DNA of 64,000 bases from Gammaproteobacteria bacterium (GCA_012103475.1 WLWS01000001.1:1015881-1079880); one strand, 5' to 3'; shown: positions 26,933 to 36,738, counted from the stretch's first letter. Numbers and translations are program-made. Notes: a model not told the origin generated them from the letters alone.

Positions 26933-27721
26933 ATGTCAACTAAACAGGCAAGCACCTTCAACATCGCAATTGATTTTCAACGAGATGGCTATTATCTGGC
27001 ACATAATGTGTTTGCTGAGAGCGCACTAGAGCAACTTGAAAGCGATTTTGACCGTATAGTCGAACAACTCGAGGATAGTGGTGAAAGTATCAACGCACGT
27101 TGGGATAGTGCTAATACAGATAAACTGGATGGTGGTGAATCAAAAATCCTGCATACGCATAACGTACATCGTTACTCAGCTTACTGGTTATCCGCTCTCA
27201 GGAACGAGAACTTTCTTGACCAGACGCAACATATACTCGGTCCGGATATTATTTTGCACCATAGCAAACTATTTCAAAAACCCCCGGGAGAAGGTGCACC
27301 TTTTCCTATTCATCAGGACTGGTGGTATTTTCCTACGCACAAAGATACGATGATTGCGGCAGTTATTTTCCTTGGCGATGCCGATGATGAATGTGGTGGC
27401 TTTCGCGTATACCCGGGTTCACATAAATTAGGCAGAGCGAATAATTCATCTGGTCTGGGTACGTCTGAATTCTTACAATCGTATCCGCTGGATGAGGCAA
27501 CGCCGATTAGTGCGAGTCGCGGCGACGTGCTGTTCTTTAGTTATTTTATCTTACATGGCTCGATGCCGAATCATTCTGACAGGGTACGAAAAACTGTGCT
27601 GGTGCAAATGTATAGTGGACAAGATTATCTATTACCCAATAAAGAAGTAAACCACGTAGATGAGCAACTGGTTTTAAGGGGCTGGAATTATCATATGACC
27701 AGAGAGCTGGCGAGCCAATAA
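26933..27721 (+). CDS. Phytanoyl-CoA dioxygenase (PhyH) family protein
   Basis: 262-aa Fe(II)/2-oxoglutarate-dependent oxygenase of the PhyH group. The iron-binding HxD is in FPIHQDWWYFPTHKD near residues 127-129. The distal histidine and 2-oxoglutarate arginine are likely in ILHGSMPNHSDRVRKTVLVQ near residue 210. GGFRVYPGSHKLGR is a common PhyH motif. Strong ribosome-binding site (TAGGAGAG) before the ATG at 26933. Substrate unknown; no neighbouring pathway gene helps. Confidence 0.87.
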   Translation: MSTKQASTFNIAIDFQRDGYYLAHNVFAESALEQLESDFDRIVEQLEDSGESINARWDSANTDKLDGGESKILHTHNVHRYSAYWLSALRNENFLDQTQHILGPDIILHHSKLFQKPPGEGAPFPIHQDWWYFPTHKDTMIAAVIFLGDADDECGGFRVYPGSHKLGRANNSSGLGTSEFLQSYPLDEATPISASRGDVLFFSYFILHGSMPNHSDRVRKTVLVQMYSGQDYLLPNKEVNHVDEQLVLRGWNYHMTRELASQ

Positions 27722-27992
27722 TCTTTATCGGATATTTACATTATCTAATAATTAGGTCATATCTGTCCCGCTTGCACTCCTGTTGTGTTGATAACTTGAT
27801 CAGCGGTAATTTGGGATTTTTGCTTGACTGGATTTAGTTCGATGTAACGATTGCATATGAGTAAGTATTGATCGCAATCAACCAGTATTAGAAAGATACT
27901 TTGTTTTATCTTCTTAGGTTCGAATGCTGATTTTGGTCGTATCTCTCTTCTATGCTAGTGTTGTACCCCTGTTTAAAACGCGATTTCAATAG

Positions 27993-28955
27993 ATGAAAAA
28001 GCAAATAATATCCCTATTTGCCATGCTCAGTATGAGTATTCTGGTAAATGCGGAAGACATGTCTGGGTTAATGAGCAGAGCAGAGTCTGGTGAGGCAATT
28101 GCTCAGTACGATACCGGCCTCAGGTATTTACAGGGTGCCGGTGTCGAGCAGGATGATAGTGTAGCTGCAGGATGGATTCAGAAAGCGGCTGAACAAGGTC
28201 ACGCTCCTGCGCAACATGCGTTAGCCAGTATGTATTTTATCGGTGCCGGCCTGAAACAGGATGAGCGGACAGCGACTAAATGGCTTCGCCTTTCAGCCGA
28301 ACAGGGCTATGCCGATGCCCAGTATGAACTGGGCTTGATGTTTTTTGAAGGTTATACCTTGAAAAAAGATTACAAAAAGGCCGCCCGCTGGTACCGCCAG
28401 GCTGCCGAGCAGGGTCATGCATCCGCACAGCATGGACTGGGTGTGATGTTTCTTAAAGGTCTGGGTCTCAAGCGAAATGAAGAGGAGGCGGCAGTCTGGA
28501 TCAAGAAGGCGGCAGAGCAGGGTGAAGTCGAAGCGCAGAATAATATGGGCAGGCTCTTCACCTGGGGTAAGGGTGTGAAGGCAGACGATGTTGAGGCTGC
28601 GAGCTGGTATAAAAAAGCGGCAGAGCAGGGAAATGCTCTGGCCCAGTACAATCTTGGCTTGCTTTACATGGAAGGTAAGGGTGTATCACAGGATTATGCT
28701 GAAGCCGCGAAATGGCATGGCCAGGCGGCAGAGCAGGGTGTTGCGGAAGCGCAGGATTACATGGGGGTTTTTTATGCTAATGGTATGGGGGTCAAACAAA
28801 ATCTGGTTGAGGCTCTGAAATATCTCCGGATAGCTGCCAACAGCGGTTTCGAAGCTTCAGGTAAACGCGCAGCACAGGTTGAGAAGTTAATGAATGCCTC
28901 GCAAATTGATGATGCAAAACGACTGACAGCTGAGTGGCTCTCAAGACATCAATAG
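27993..28955 (+). CDS. Secreted Sel1-repeat protein
   Basis: 320 aa with an N-terminal signal peptide (FAMLSMSILVNAEDM, cleavage near residue 20), followed by about seven Sel1/TPR-like repeats of 36 residues. Each repeat has the pattern A-x-W-x-x-x-A-A-E-Q-G-x-A-x-A-Q (examples: WIQKAAEQGHAPAQHALASM and WYRQAAEQGHASAQHGLGVM). The repeats form an alpha-solenoid for protein contacts, probably in the periplasm. Partner unknown. The repeat codons are similar from unit to unit, so the DNA itself is locally repetitive. Confidence 0.88.
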   Translation: MKKQIISLFAMLSMSILVNAEDMSGLMSRAESGEAIAQYDTGLRYLQGAGVEQDDSVAAGWIQKAAEQGHAPAQHALASMYFIGAGLKQDERTATKWLRLSAEQGYADAQYELGLMFFEGYTLKKDYKKAARWYRQAAEQGHASAQHGLGVMFLKGLGLKRNEEEAAVWIKKAAEQGEVEAQNNMGRLFTWGKGVKADDVEAASWYKKAAEQGNALAQYNLGLLYMEGKGVSQDYAEAAKWHGQAAEQGVAEAQDYMGVFYANGMGVKQNLVEALKYLRIAANSGFEASGKRAAQVEKLMNASQIDDAKRLTAEWLSRHQ

Positions 28956-28973
28956 TAAAACCGCCCAGCTGGC

Positions 28974-29858
28974 TTACATTTTGTCTGCATTACCTTTCTC
29001 ACTCAGCCATTCGCAAAAGCGTTTAAGGTGCTCATCTTCTATGCGATCCTCCGGACAAACAAAAAAGTAATGGTTTTCTGAGCTAAAATCGATATCAAAT
29101 AATTTCACCAGTTCACCTGTTTCCAAATGTTCCTGAACGAGTTCTTCGCGTACCAGACATATTCCCTGACCAAGTAAAGCGGCACTTATTTGCGCGTTGG
29201 TATCATCAAATTCTTTTGCATCTCTATATTCAAAGGTTATGTTGGCTTTGTCGAACCAGTTTTCCCATTCGTCATATGGAATGACGTCCATTAACAGAGT
29301 TGCATTTTTCAGATCGGAAATTGATGCAATTTCTTTTGCAAGCTGCGGTGAACACATCGGAAACATTTTATCGTGTGTGATCTGACTGCAATACAAGCCA
29401 GGCCATTTGCCGCGCCCCAGCCGGATGGTGGCATCAATATCAGTTCTTACTGAAAAATCTATATTCGCATATGAAGACACCAGCTTTATGCTCAGATTCG
29501 GTTGCAGCTCTTCGAACATAGGCAGGCGTGATACCAGCCAATTGCTCGAAAAAGAGGGCAGGACACTGATAGTCAGCGTTGAATTGGTATCGCGTCTAAG
29601 ATTCCCCACACCTTGACTGATGATATCAAGTGCATCAGAGACAGTCTGGTTGAATTTTTCACCGTGTCTTGTGAGTCGCAAGTTGGGACCGTTGCGGGCA
29701 AACAACTGACACCCCAGCTGTTCTTCGAGAGACTTTATCTGTTTACTTACCGCTCCCTGAGTCACAAACTGTTCTTCACCAGCACGCGTAAAACTCAGAT
29801 GTCGTGCCGCTGATTCAAAAAAGCGTATCGCATTAAGTGATGGTATGTCTCGCCTCAT
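28974..29858 (-). CDS. LysR-family transcriptional regulator (GcvA-like)
   Basis: 294 aa, normal LTTR length. The N-terminal winged helix-turn-helix reads LNAIRFFESAARHLSFTRAG with FVTQGAVSKQIKSLEEQLGC. The rest is a periplasmic-binding-protein-like effector domain. The opening RRDIPSLNAIRFFE is characteristic of GcvA-like members. It is divergent from the DUF4329 gene across 190 bases, the usual layout for an LTTR and its target, so that gene is a candidate target. Effector unknown. Confidence 0.9.
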   Translation of the reverse strand: MRRDIPSLNAIRFFESAARHLSFTRAGEEQFVTQGAVSKQIKSLEEQLGCQLFARNGPNLRLTRHGEKFNQTVSDALDIISQGVGNLRRDTNSTLTISVLPSFSSNWLVSRLPMFEELQPNLSIKLVSSYANIDFSVRTDIDATIRLGRGKWPGLYCSQITHDKMFPMCSPQLAKEIASISDLKNATLLMDVIPYDEWENWFDKANITFEYRDAKEFDDTNAQISAALLGQGICLVREELVQEHLETGELVKLFDIDFSSENHYFFVCPEDRIEDEHLKRFCEWLSEKGNADKM

Positions 29859-30047
29859 TTTCTACTTTCCTCGTCATACGAAAATTATTCCAACAAGCTA
29901 CAAGGAGTTAATTTCAACCTTATTCTCTCAAATCTCATAATGATTTTATCTCATCCAAGCCCGTAATTAATCTCGATTTTGTTCTGAGTGCGTGTTCCTA
30001 AACTGGCCTGACTTACAGGAAACCAGTAGGGGAGTGGATCTACACTA

Positions 30048-30638
30048 ATGAGTACAAGAGCACCAATCCGCTATATTTTGATAGCGTCAATGTTATTGTT
30101 ATCAATCTTAAGCTTTGCGAACAGCAGTATCAGTCGACAAACGGCATTCGATTCCGAACAGCAGGCCGTCGCAGCCGCAACGGATATTTATAACCCGCTT
30201 TCCATAAAAGAGGATCGCGAATTCATGGGTGTCATTCTACGTAGAAATGATAAGTACTTTTTTACAGTAACAGCAGGAACTAAAGGAAATGACACGGTTA
30301 CAATCCGAATACCACGTTCAAGCTGGGATAACGTTGTGGCTTTCTGGCACACTCATGGCAGAGCAGAATACAAAAATCAGTATTTCTCCGAAATAGATAC
30401 CAGTCTTGCAAATAGTACAGGCAAACCTTTTTATCTGGCTGACTATACAGGTGCACTCAAAGTATTTCGTCCGGGAGGAAAAACCCTGAGTCAACGACAA
30501 GCTACCTCGCTAGGCTTGCCCAGGCAGTCTGGTTTTGCCAGAGGGTCTCAAGTACATGGTGAAAAGAATCAGATTGTTTTGGTAAATACCCTGTTTAATA
30601 GCAGTCTTAGGCTAAGTCAAAGGGTAAACAGGTACTAA
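30048..30638 (+). CDS. Secreted DUF4329 protein (JAB/MPN-like fold)
   Basis: 196 aa with an N-terminal hydrophobic signal segment (YILIASMLLLSILSFANSSI). The domain contains FDSEQQAVAAATDIYNPLS and VVAFWHTHGRAEYKNQYFSE near residue 100, where HTHG plus a following S-x-x-D (SEIDTSLAN) resembles the JAMM/MPN metal-binding arrangement H-x-H...S-x-x-D. DUF4329 domains are often toxin or processing modules in secreted proteins. This one is a stand-alone exported form. Ribosome-binding site GGGGAG lies upstream of the ATG. Possible target of the divergent LysR regulator. Confidence 0.72.
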   Translation: MSTRAPIRYILIASMLLLSILSFANSSISRQTAFDSEQQAVAAATDIYNPLSIKEDREFMGVILRRNDKYFFTVTAGTKGNDTVTIRIPRSSWDNVVAFWHTHGRAEYKNQYFSEIDTSLANSTGKPFYLADYTGALKVFRPGGKTLSQRQATSLGLPRQSGFARGSQVHGEKNQIVLVNTLFNSSLRLSQRVNRY

Positions 30639-30711
30639 TATGTTGTGTCGGTGTTTATCTGCATAGACAATGTCGGTTCTGAATAATGAATCGGAGTGAA
30701 AGTAAAGTACG

Positions 30712-31521
30712 ATGCTGGATCTATATCATCATAGCGAATCGGTTTGTGCTCAAAAAGTGCGTCTGGTACTGGCGGAAAAAGACATTGAATGGAACAGTCT
30801 GTACATAAATCTGGAAAAAGGAGAGCAACGTACAGCTGAGTTTAACAAAATAAACCCCAAAGGGGTCGTACCGGTGTTAAGACACAAAGGTAGGTTAATT
30901 ACCGAATCTACCGTGATCTGTGAGTACCTTGAAGAGACTTTTCCCGAAACGCCTTTAATGCCAGCAGATAATTATCTGCGCGCTCGTAAGCGGCTCTGGA
31001 CCAAGGCGGTGGATGAAGGGCTGCATTTCCCAAGCACTTTTTTGATCAGCTTCATCGTCGCTTTTCGTCATATGAACCTGTCCCACGTCCGTACTCCCGA
31101 GCAGATTGAAGAACATCTGAACAAAGTGAGCAATCCAAAATTACGGAAAATGCATGAGCAGGTACTAACAAATGGTATGCAGAGCCCGTTGTTTGCTGAA
31201 GCTATTGCTACTTTCGATACGGTTCTTGAAAACATGCAACAAACACTCAAGGAATATCGCTGGCTCGCCGGAGACGAGTTCTCACTGGCTGATATTGCAC
31301 TGGCTCCTTACGTCCATAGGTTACACGATCTGAAAATGCTGATGATGTGCGAAAAACGACCTGCCATACTGGACTGGTATGCGCGTCTTAAATCGAGACC
31401 GTCCTGGCAGACTGCAATAATAGACTGGAACGATCAAAAATACCTGGATGGAATGCATTCCTACGGGGAAAAATCTCAACAGGTGATAGAAAAAATCTGG
31501 CGCAATCTGGATCAGACATAA
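30712..31521 (+). CDS. Glutathione S-transferase family protein
   Basis: 269 aa, longer than the usual 200-230. The N-terminal thioredoxin-like domain starts LDLYHHSESVCAQKVRLVLA, with PKGVVPVLRHKGRLITEST supplying the cis-Pro and glutathione-binding E-S. The all-alpha C-terminal domain contains WLAGDEFSLADIALAPYVHR. It carries an insert around residues 100-150 (FRHMNLSHVRTPEQIEEHLN) that accounts for the extra length. Cytoplasmic detoxification or dehalogenase-type activity is possible; the substrate cannot be named. Confidence 0.87.
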   Translation: MLDLYHHSESVCAQKVRLVLAEKDIEWNSLYINLEKGEQRTAEFNKINPKGVVPVLRHKGRLITESTVICEYLEETFPETPLMPADNYLRARKRLWTKAVDEGLHFPSTFLISFIVAFRHMNLSHVRTPEQIEEHLNKVSNPKLRKMHEQVLTNGMQSPLFAEAIATFDTVLENMQQTLKEYRWLAGDEFSLADIALAPYVHRLHDLKMLMMCEKRPAILDWYARLKSRPSWQTAIIDWNDQKYLDGMHSYGEKSQQVIEKIWRNLDQT

Positions 31522-31587
31522 ACAGACAAATTCTATATAGTTGCGCTCCTGATATACCTTTGCGGTTCAACAGATTAATCAAAGAAT

Positions 31588-32199
31588 ATGAGTTACAACA
31601 CCTGGATACATAAATTTGCCCGCCAGTTGGTAAAGCCACTGGCAGATACTCCCGTAACGCCGAATCACTTGACTACAGGAAGACTAGTATTCGGTCTGGT
31701 GGCGGCTGTGTGTTTTGCTGCAGGTGAAACCAGCTGGAACGTGATCGGGGCTTTGGCCTTTCTCATTTCCATGGTGCTCGACAGAGCAGATGGTGAGCTG
31801 GCGAGGCTTAGCGGAAAGTCGAGTCGATTTGGTGCAATCTACGATCTGGTTACTGATGCCATTTGTAATGCGGCGCTTTTTATTGGTCTGGGTGTGGCGG
31901 CGATGAATGGTGGGCTCGGTAATTGGGGTTTGGTAATGGGAATTGTTGCCGGTGTCTGTATTAGTATCATTTTCTATACAGTAATCGAAGTCGCCGCCAG
32001 TATTGATGCCAGTGCTGCGGCCTTCAATTCTTTTGCAGGGTTTGATCCGGATGACGCCATGATTATCGTGCCAATTGGTGTCGCTTTTGGTTATGGCCAG
32101 TTGCTTCTACAACTGGCGGCATTCATTACGCCTTTTGTTGCAGTCTACATTTGTAACGACATGATTAAGCGACGTCATCGAGCCGCGAATGACAATTAG
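31588..32199 (+). CDS. CDP-alcohol phosphatidyltransferase
   Basis: 203-aa integral membrane enzyme with six or so helices. The full family signature is present near residues 64-86: DRADGELARLSGKSSRFGA followed by IYDLVTD, fitting D-x2-D-G-x2-A-R-x8-G-x3-D-x3-D. This motif binds the CDP-activated lipid and metal ions. The alcohol acceptor (inositol, glycerol phosphate, serine or other) cannot be read from the motif. It precedes the MddA-like gene on the same strand, with a 55-base gap. Confidence 0.87.
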   Translation: MSYNTWIHKFARQLVKPLADTPVTPNHLTTGRLVFGLVAAVCFAAGETSWNVIGALAFLISMVLDRADGELARLSGKSSRFGAIYDLVTDAICNAALFIGLGVAAMNGGLGNWGLVMGIVAGVCISIIFYTVIEVAASIDASAAAFNSFAGFDPDDAMIIVPIGVAFGYGQLLLQLAAFITPFVAVYICNDMIKRRHRAANDN

Positions 32200-32254
32200 A
32201 TGATTTAAGAATAGACTGCTGGTCTGGCAATGTCTCGAATCGGGGGATCGAACA

Positions 32255-32995
32255 ATGGGTCAATTACTCATATTGCTGTACGGCTTGCTCGCTTATGCAT
32301 TTGGTATGGCCGGTCTTGTTCTTTTTATACTCTTTCTTGGTTCCTGGGGCTTTTCACCCTTAAACATTAATTCCGGAGTTCCCGGTCCCTTACTTCCTGC
32401 ATTGGTAATCAATATCGGTCTAATCCTGCTTTTCGGGCTTCAACATACTGTAACAGCAAGACAGGGCTTTAAGGATGCTCTGACTAAGATCATTCCAAAG
32501 GCAGCCGAACGCAGCACCTATGTACTTTTATCGGGGCTGATACTAATTGTCATTTGTTTGTACTGGCAGCCCATAGACGGTAGGCTCTGGCACGTAGAGA
32601 ATGCAATATTTCGGACCAGCCTGATAGCGGCCTATGCCATTGGCTGGATTTTGGTGGTTGTGTCTTCATTTCTGATAAATCATTTCGAGTTATTCGGTTT
32701 GCAGCAGGTCTATCATAACTTTAAAAATCAGGAAGAACCGAAGGCGGGTTTTACTGATCGCTGGCTTTATAAAATGGTCCGCCACCCCTTGCAGCTCGGT
32801 GTTCTTATCGGAGTGTGGGCAACGCCAACTATGACGATGACACATCTCTTGCTTGCTGTAAGTATGACTATCTATATTTTCATTGGTTTGCACTACGAAG
32901 AAAAAGATCTGGTCAGGTTTCTTGGTAAACCTTATGAGGACTACAAAACACGTGTGCCTATGGTATTACCAGTACCCAGACCAAAAGCCGATTGA
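32255..32995 (+). CDS. Methanethiol S-methyltransferase (MddA)-like membrane protein
   Basis: 246 aa with five or six helices, belonging to the isoprenylcysteine carboxyl methyltransferase/NnrU superfamily. Patterns shared with MddA are LLFGLQHTVTARQGFKDALT, SSFLINHFELFGLQQVY, VRHPLQLGVLIGVWATPTMT and HYEEKDLVRFLGKPYEDYK; the RHP and EE motifs bind SAM. MddA makes dimethyl sulfide from methanethiol, relevant in marine sulfur cycling. Assignment to MddA rather than a generic ICMT relative is by motif memory and should be treated as probable. Confidence 0.78.
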   Translation: MGQLLILLYGLLAYAFGMAGLVLFILFLGSWGFSPLNINSGVPGPLLPALVINIGLILLFGLQHTVTARQGFKDALTKIIPKAAERSTYVLLSGLILIVICLYWQPIDGRLWHVENAIFRTSLIAAYAIGWILVVVSSFLINHFELFGLQQVYHNFKNQEEPKAGFTDRWLYKMVRHPLQLGVLIGVWATPTMTMTHLLLAVSMTIYIFIGLHYEEKDLVRFLGKPYEDYKTRVPMVLPVPRPKAD

Positions 32996-33007
32996 AACAG
33001 GTATTAA

Positions 33008-34206
33008 ATGCAGCAATATCCTGATAATTATTTGAGCGGAAACTTTCTGCTCGGCATATTTATCCTGCTAATCGTCTTATCACCTGCTTATGCAGATTCA
33101 AACAATGTCACTACCTGTAAAGTCTGGGTCTTTGCGGATCCACATGTCGGAACAGATATAGAGAAAGGCTATGAAAGTATTGCCGCGGCAATACGACAGA
33201 GTGAATCAAGTGAGGCAGGAGACAAAAAAACTCCCGCGTTTGAATGGGATATTGCAATAAGTCTTGGTGATTTTGCCGGTGGCTTTGAAGCGCCGAATGA
33301 CAAAGAAGGTGCAGAAGTTGTGCGACAGTTTGATGCATTAAAATCACATCAGCGTGAACAGATCTATTCAATTGCCGGTAATCATGACGCCACAACTCAC
33401 AATGAAAAAACGCAGTGGTGGTTCAGAAAGTGGATCGACCCCACAGGAAAAAATACAGAGTTTTCAAAAGTCGACGCTAGCAAACGACCCTATCCTGTCG
33501 TCGGCACCTGGGAGCGCTACTCTTTTAAAGTGGGTAATGCTCTATTTCTGTTGATGTCGGATCGTAACGATCTGCCACCCCTGGTAGGACGTGGGCCCAT
33601 CGATGAAACTGTTAACCACGGTGGCTACCCGGCGGGAGCCGTAACAGGTGAAACCTTTGCATGGTGGAAGAAACAAATCGAGCGTAACCCCGATTCGATT
33701 ATAGTCTCCGGTCATCACCATATGCTCAAAGACACGACCTCGGCTTCCGGAGAATGGGGCGGATTCACGACATTGAAGGATGGATCGAAGCGACCTTTGT
33801 ATCACGGTTACAATACTTCAGGTGCCCATTAGGGGCCAGTTATCTGTATTTCCTCGACAACAAACCAGATGCACAGGCATTTGAGAGATATCTTGCAAAG
33901 CACAATGGTGCAATTGATCTATGGTTAGGTGGTCATACTCATCTGAGTCCTGCCCGTTCTAGTGATGGCCGTGATTATCTTGAGTCAAAATGGGGAGTGA
34001 CGTTTGTTAACGTCGCCGCCCTGAGTAAATATCATAATCCGTTAGTGGTTCCTCCCAGCTCACGCCTACTTACATTTACCGAAGGATCGGATAAATTACG
34101 AGTGCAGTATTATCTACATACAAATGATTTTTACTATCCCGGCTGGTATGTCGATGCTGAAAAAACTGTCCAGCTTGGCAGGGCGTTTTCTTTCAACAAA
34201 GATTAA
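33008..34206 (+). pseudogene. Secreted calcineurin-like metallophosphoesterase, frameshifted
   Basis: The first frame (33008-33832) has a signal peptide (FLLGIFILLIVLSPAYADS) and the metal motifs VFADPHVGTD, SLGDFAGG, SIAGNHDATT and VSGHHHMLKD. It stops at 33830-33832 right after NTSGAH. The second frame continues the same protein with GASYLYFLDNKPDAQAFERY, the final metal motif LGGHTHLSP, and ends at 34206. Adding one C to the CCC at 33825-33827 restores a single ~400-aa protein reading SGAPLGASYLYF. So it looks like a one-base deletion, real or a consensus error. Otherwise the enzyme looks complete. Confidence 0.85.
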
Positions 34207-34261
34207 ACTTATTGTTAGATATTTCTATAGTCATAATTCAACTTGTCTATATACTTTATAG

Positions 34262-35971
34262 ATGGATATAAATAAAAATCGACGACGATTTTTAAAAAAA
34301 TCAACAGCAATAGGGGCTATTACCGCACTTCAAAGCGCTCTGCCCGCATGGGCAATTTCTGGAAGACAGAATAATTCCGCTGGGCTTAAAGTTCTCTCCG
34401 GTAATACATTTGATCTCGACGTTTCCAGGGTCAGTTATCAAATAGATGGTAAAACTGGCTCGGCTATTCTGGTTAATAATGAATTACCAGCTCCGCTTTT
34501 GCGCTGGCGTGAAGGTGATGATGTGACAATACGAGTGACTAATAGTCTCCAGGAAAATACGTCTATACATTGGCACGGCATTTTGTTGCCTTTTTATATG
34601 GATGGCGTTCCAGGTGTCAGTTTTCCGGGAATTAAATCGGGAGAAACGTTTACCTACCGTTTTCCAGTTGTCCAATCCGGCACTTACTGGTATCACAGTC
34701 ATTCTGGCATGCAGGAACAACTGGGACATTATGGTCCCATTGTGATTGATGCGAAGAATAGCGATCCGGTGAGTTATGATCGGGAGTACGTTATCGTCTT
34801 ATCAGACTGGACCTTTGAAAATCCCGGACGTGTTTTTGCCAAGCTCAAGAAAAATAGCGACAGCTACAATTTTCAACAACGAACGCTTGGCGATTTTTTT
34901 GATGATGTTAAGGCAAAGGGCTTTACAGATTCCATTGAGCAAAGAAGCATGTGGGGTGAAATGCGCATGAACCCGACAGATATTGCGGATGTAACATCAT
35001 CCACCTATACCTATCTGCTGAATGGCCATAGCCCGGCAGAGAATTGGACGGGCTTGTATCAGGCTGGCGAAAGAGTGCGTCTGCGATTCATTAACGCTTC
35101 CGCGATGAGTATATTCAACGTGCGCATACCTGAACTGGCAATGACAGTGGTTCAGGCAGATGGCTTAAACGTTGTACCAGTCGACACGGATGAATTTCAG
35201 ATCGGTGTTGCGGAGACCTACGATGTCGTTGTTCAGCCGGGTGCGAACAAAGCTTATACAATCATGTGTGAAAGCAATGACAGAAGTGGTTTTACCCGAG
35301 GCACATTAACAGATTCGTCTGAGTTGCAGGCAGTCGTTCCATCATTACGGGAAAGACCACTACTGGACATGCGCGATATGGCCATGGAGCATCAACAGGG
35401 GCATGAACATCACAAAATGGCCATGACTGAGAAGCCTCAGCATAAGCATAGTACAGGACCCGGAGTCGTGGGTATGGCGATTTCACCTGAGAATCGTCTG
35501 GCCGAGAGACCTAAGGGTCTTGAAAATGAAGTACATCGAGTTCTGGTTTATGCAGACTTGAAGAGTCTTGATATAAACCCGGATCTTCGGGAACCAGAAC
35601 GTGAGATGGAACTACATCTGACCAGTAATATGGAAAGATACATGTGGTCATTTGATGGAAAGAAATTTTCGGAAGTTGACAAAGCTATTGAGTTCTACGA
35701 AGGTGAACGTGTACGCCTGACATTGGTGAACGACACAATGATGCCGCACCCGATTCATTTGCACGGTATGTTTTTTGATCTGGTCACAGGTGAAACAACT
35801 CACAAACCTCGTAAGCACACAATCACTATCAAACCAGGTGAAAAATTGTCCGTTGATATAAGCGCAGACGCTGTCGGCGATTGGGTAATGCATTGTCACC
35901 TGCTTTACCACATGATTGCCGGAATGATGCGTGTGGTCTCAGTGATTACTGATAAAGAAAGAACAGTGTGA
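34262..35971 (+). CDS. copA: Multicopper oxidase, copper resistance protein CopA
   Basis: 569-aa periplasmic multicopper oxidase exported by the Tat system: the N-terminus has NRRRFLKKS followed by a hydrophobic stretch ending LPAWA. Copper ligands are visible as HWHGILLP, YWYHSHSGMQ, HPIHLHGMFF and HCHLLYHMIAGMMR. A Met/His-rich insert near residues 370-405 (MAMEHQQGHEHHKMAMTE) is typical of CopA and binds extra Cu(I). Its TGA overlaps the copB start by four bases. Function: oxidation or sequestration of periplasmic copper. Confidence 0.93.
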   Translation: MDINKNRRRFLKKSTAIGAITALQSALPAWAISGRQNNSAGLKVLSGNTFDLDVSRVSYQIDGKTGSAILVNNELPAPLLRWREGDDVTIRVTNSLQENTSIHWHGILLPFYMDGVPGVSFPGIKSGETFTYRFPVVQSGTYWYHSHSGMQEQLGHYGPIVIDAKNSDPVSYDREYVIVLSDWTFENPGRVFAKLKKNSDSYNFQQRTLGDFFDDVKAKGFTDSIEQRSMWGEMRMNPTDIADVTSSTYTYLLNGHSPAENWTGLYQAGERVRLRFINASAMSIFNVRIPELAMTVVQADGLNVVPVDTDEFQIGVAETYDVVVQPGANKAYTIMCESNDRSGFTRGTLTDSSELQAVVPSLRERPLLDMRDMAMEHQQGHEHHKMAMTEKPQHKHSTGPGVVGMAISPENRLAERPKGLENEVHRVLVYADLKSLDINPDLREPEREMELHLTSNMERYMWSFDGKKFSEVDKAIEFYEGERVRLTLVNDTMMPHPIHLHGMFFDLVTGETTHKPRKHTITIKPGEKLSVDISADAVGDWVMHCHLLYHMIAGMMRVVSVITDKERTV

Positions 35972-36738
35972 ACATGAGAGCTATCATTTTTATTGTCGTT
36001 GCCATAAGTAGCATACCTCTGTCTGCGCAACACATGGCCGATGCTTACTATGAACAGGCAGAAATGGAAGAAGCTAGAGAGATACTACGGAAGCATCATG
36101 GTGGTCAAGCCAATTACCTGCTGATGGCGGATCGCTCTGAGTATCAATCCAATAGTGGAAAGCCATTGTATGTCTGGGAGGCACAAGGCTGGTATGGCTA
36201 TGATGAAAACAAGTTCTGGCTAAAGACCGAAGGCGAGTATGAGTTTGATGGTAGTGAGCTTGAAGAAATGGAAATTCAGGGCTTATACAGTCGGGCAATC
36301 AGTTCTTTCTGGGATATTCAGGCAGGTATTCGTCACGATGTCACTCCTAATCCTTCGCGAAGCTATGCTGTTATCGGTGTACAGGGTCTAGCGCCGTACT
36401 GGTTTGAAATTGACACCGCTGCTTTTGTCAGTGACAAAGGTGATGTTTCGTTCAGGCTGGAAGCCGAATATGAGTTGCGTTTACAGCAACGTTTATTGCT
36501 GCAACCTCGCGTTGAAATGAATGTTTCCTTATCCAATGATAAAGCCATTGGAATTGGTTCAGGGCTTAGTGGTCTTGAAGCAGGTGTTAGAATTCGTTAC
36601 GAGATCAGCAGAGAGTTTGCGCCCTATCTCGGTGTCAATTGGAAACGTGCTTTCGGGACAAGCGCCGATATTCTGGAATTCAGAGGCGACTCCAATAATG
36701 ATATTTCATTCATTGCCGGATTGCGCCTCTGGTATTAA
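35968..36738 (+). CDS. copB: Outer-membrane copper resistance protein CopB
   Basis: 256 aa, signal peptide at the start (IIFIVVAISSIPLSAQHM). The CopB beta-barrel region includes WEAQGWYGYDENKFWLKTEG, WDIQAGIRHDVTPNPSRSYA and APYWFEIDTAAFVSDKGDVS. Many CopB proteins have a Met/His-rich N-terminal segment; here it is almost absent, leaving a short barrel protein. Translationally coupled to copA by an ATGA overlap. Likely sits in the outer membrane and limits copper entry. Confidence 0.9.
   Translation: MNMRAIIFIVVAISSIPLSAQHMADAYYEQAEMEEAREILRKHHGGQANYLLMADRSEYQSNSGKPLYVWEAQGWYGYDENKFWLKTEGEYEFDGSELEEMEIQGLYSRAISSFWDIQAGIRHDVTPNPSRSYAVIGVQGLAPYWFEIDTAAFVSDKGDVSFRLEAEYELRLQQRLLLQPRVEMNVSLSNDKAIGIGSGLSGLEAGVRIRYEISREFAPYLGVNWKRAFGTSADILEFRGDSNNDISFIAGLRLWY

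Noticed and set aside
27993-28955. CRISPR array or DNA repeat array in the Sel1 gene
   Set aside because: The repetition is of codons for Sel1 repeats, about 108 bases apart and imperfect, without spacers.
33825-33832. Programmed frameshift in the metallophosphoesterase
   Set aside because: No slippery heptamer or following structure is evident; a missing base explains it more simply.
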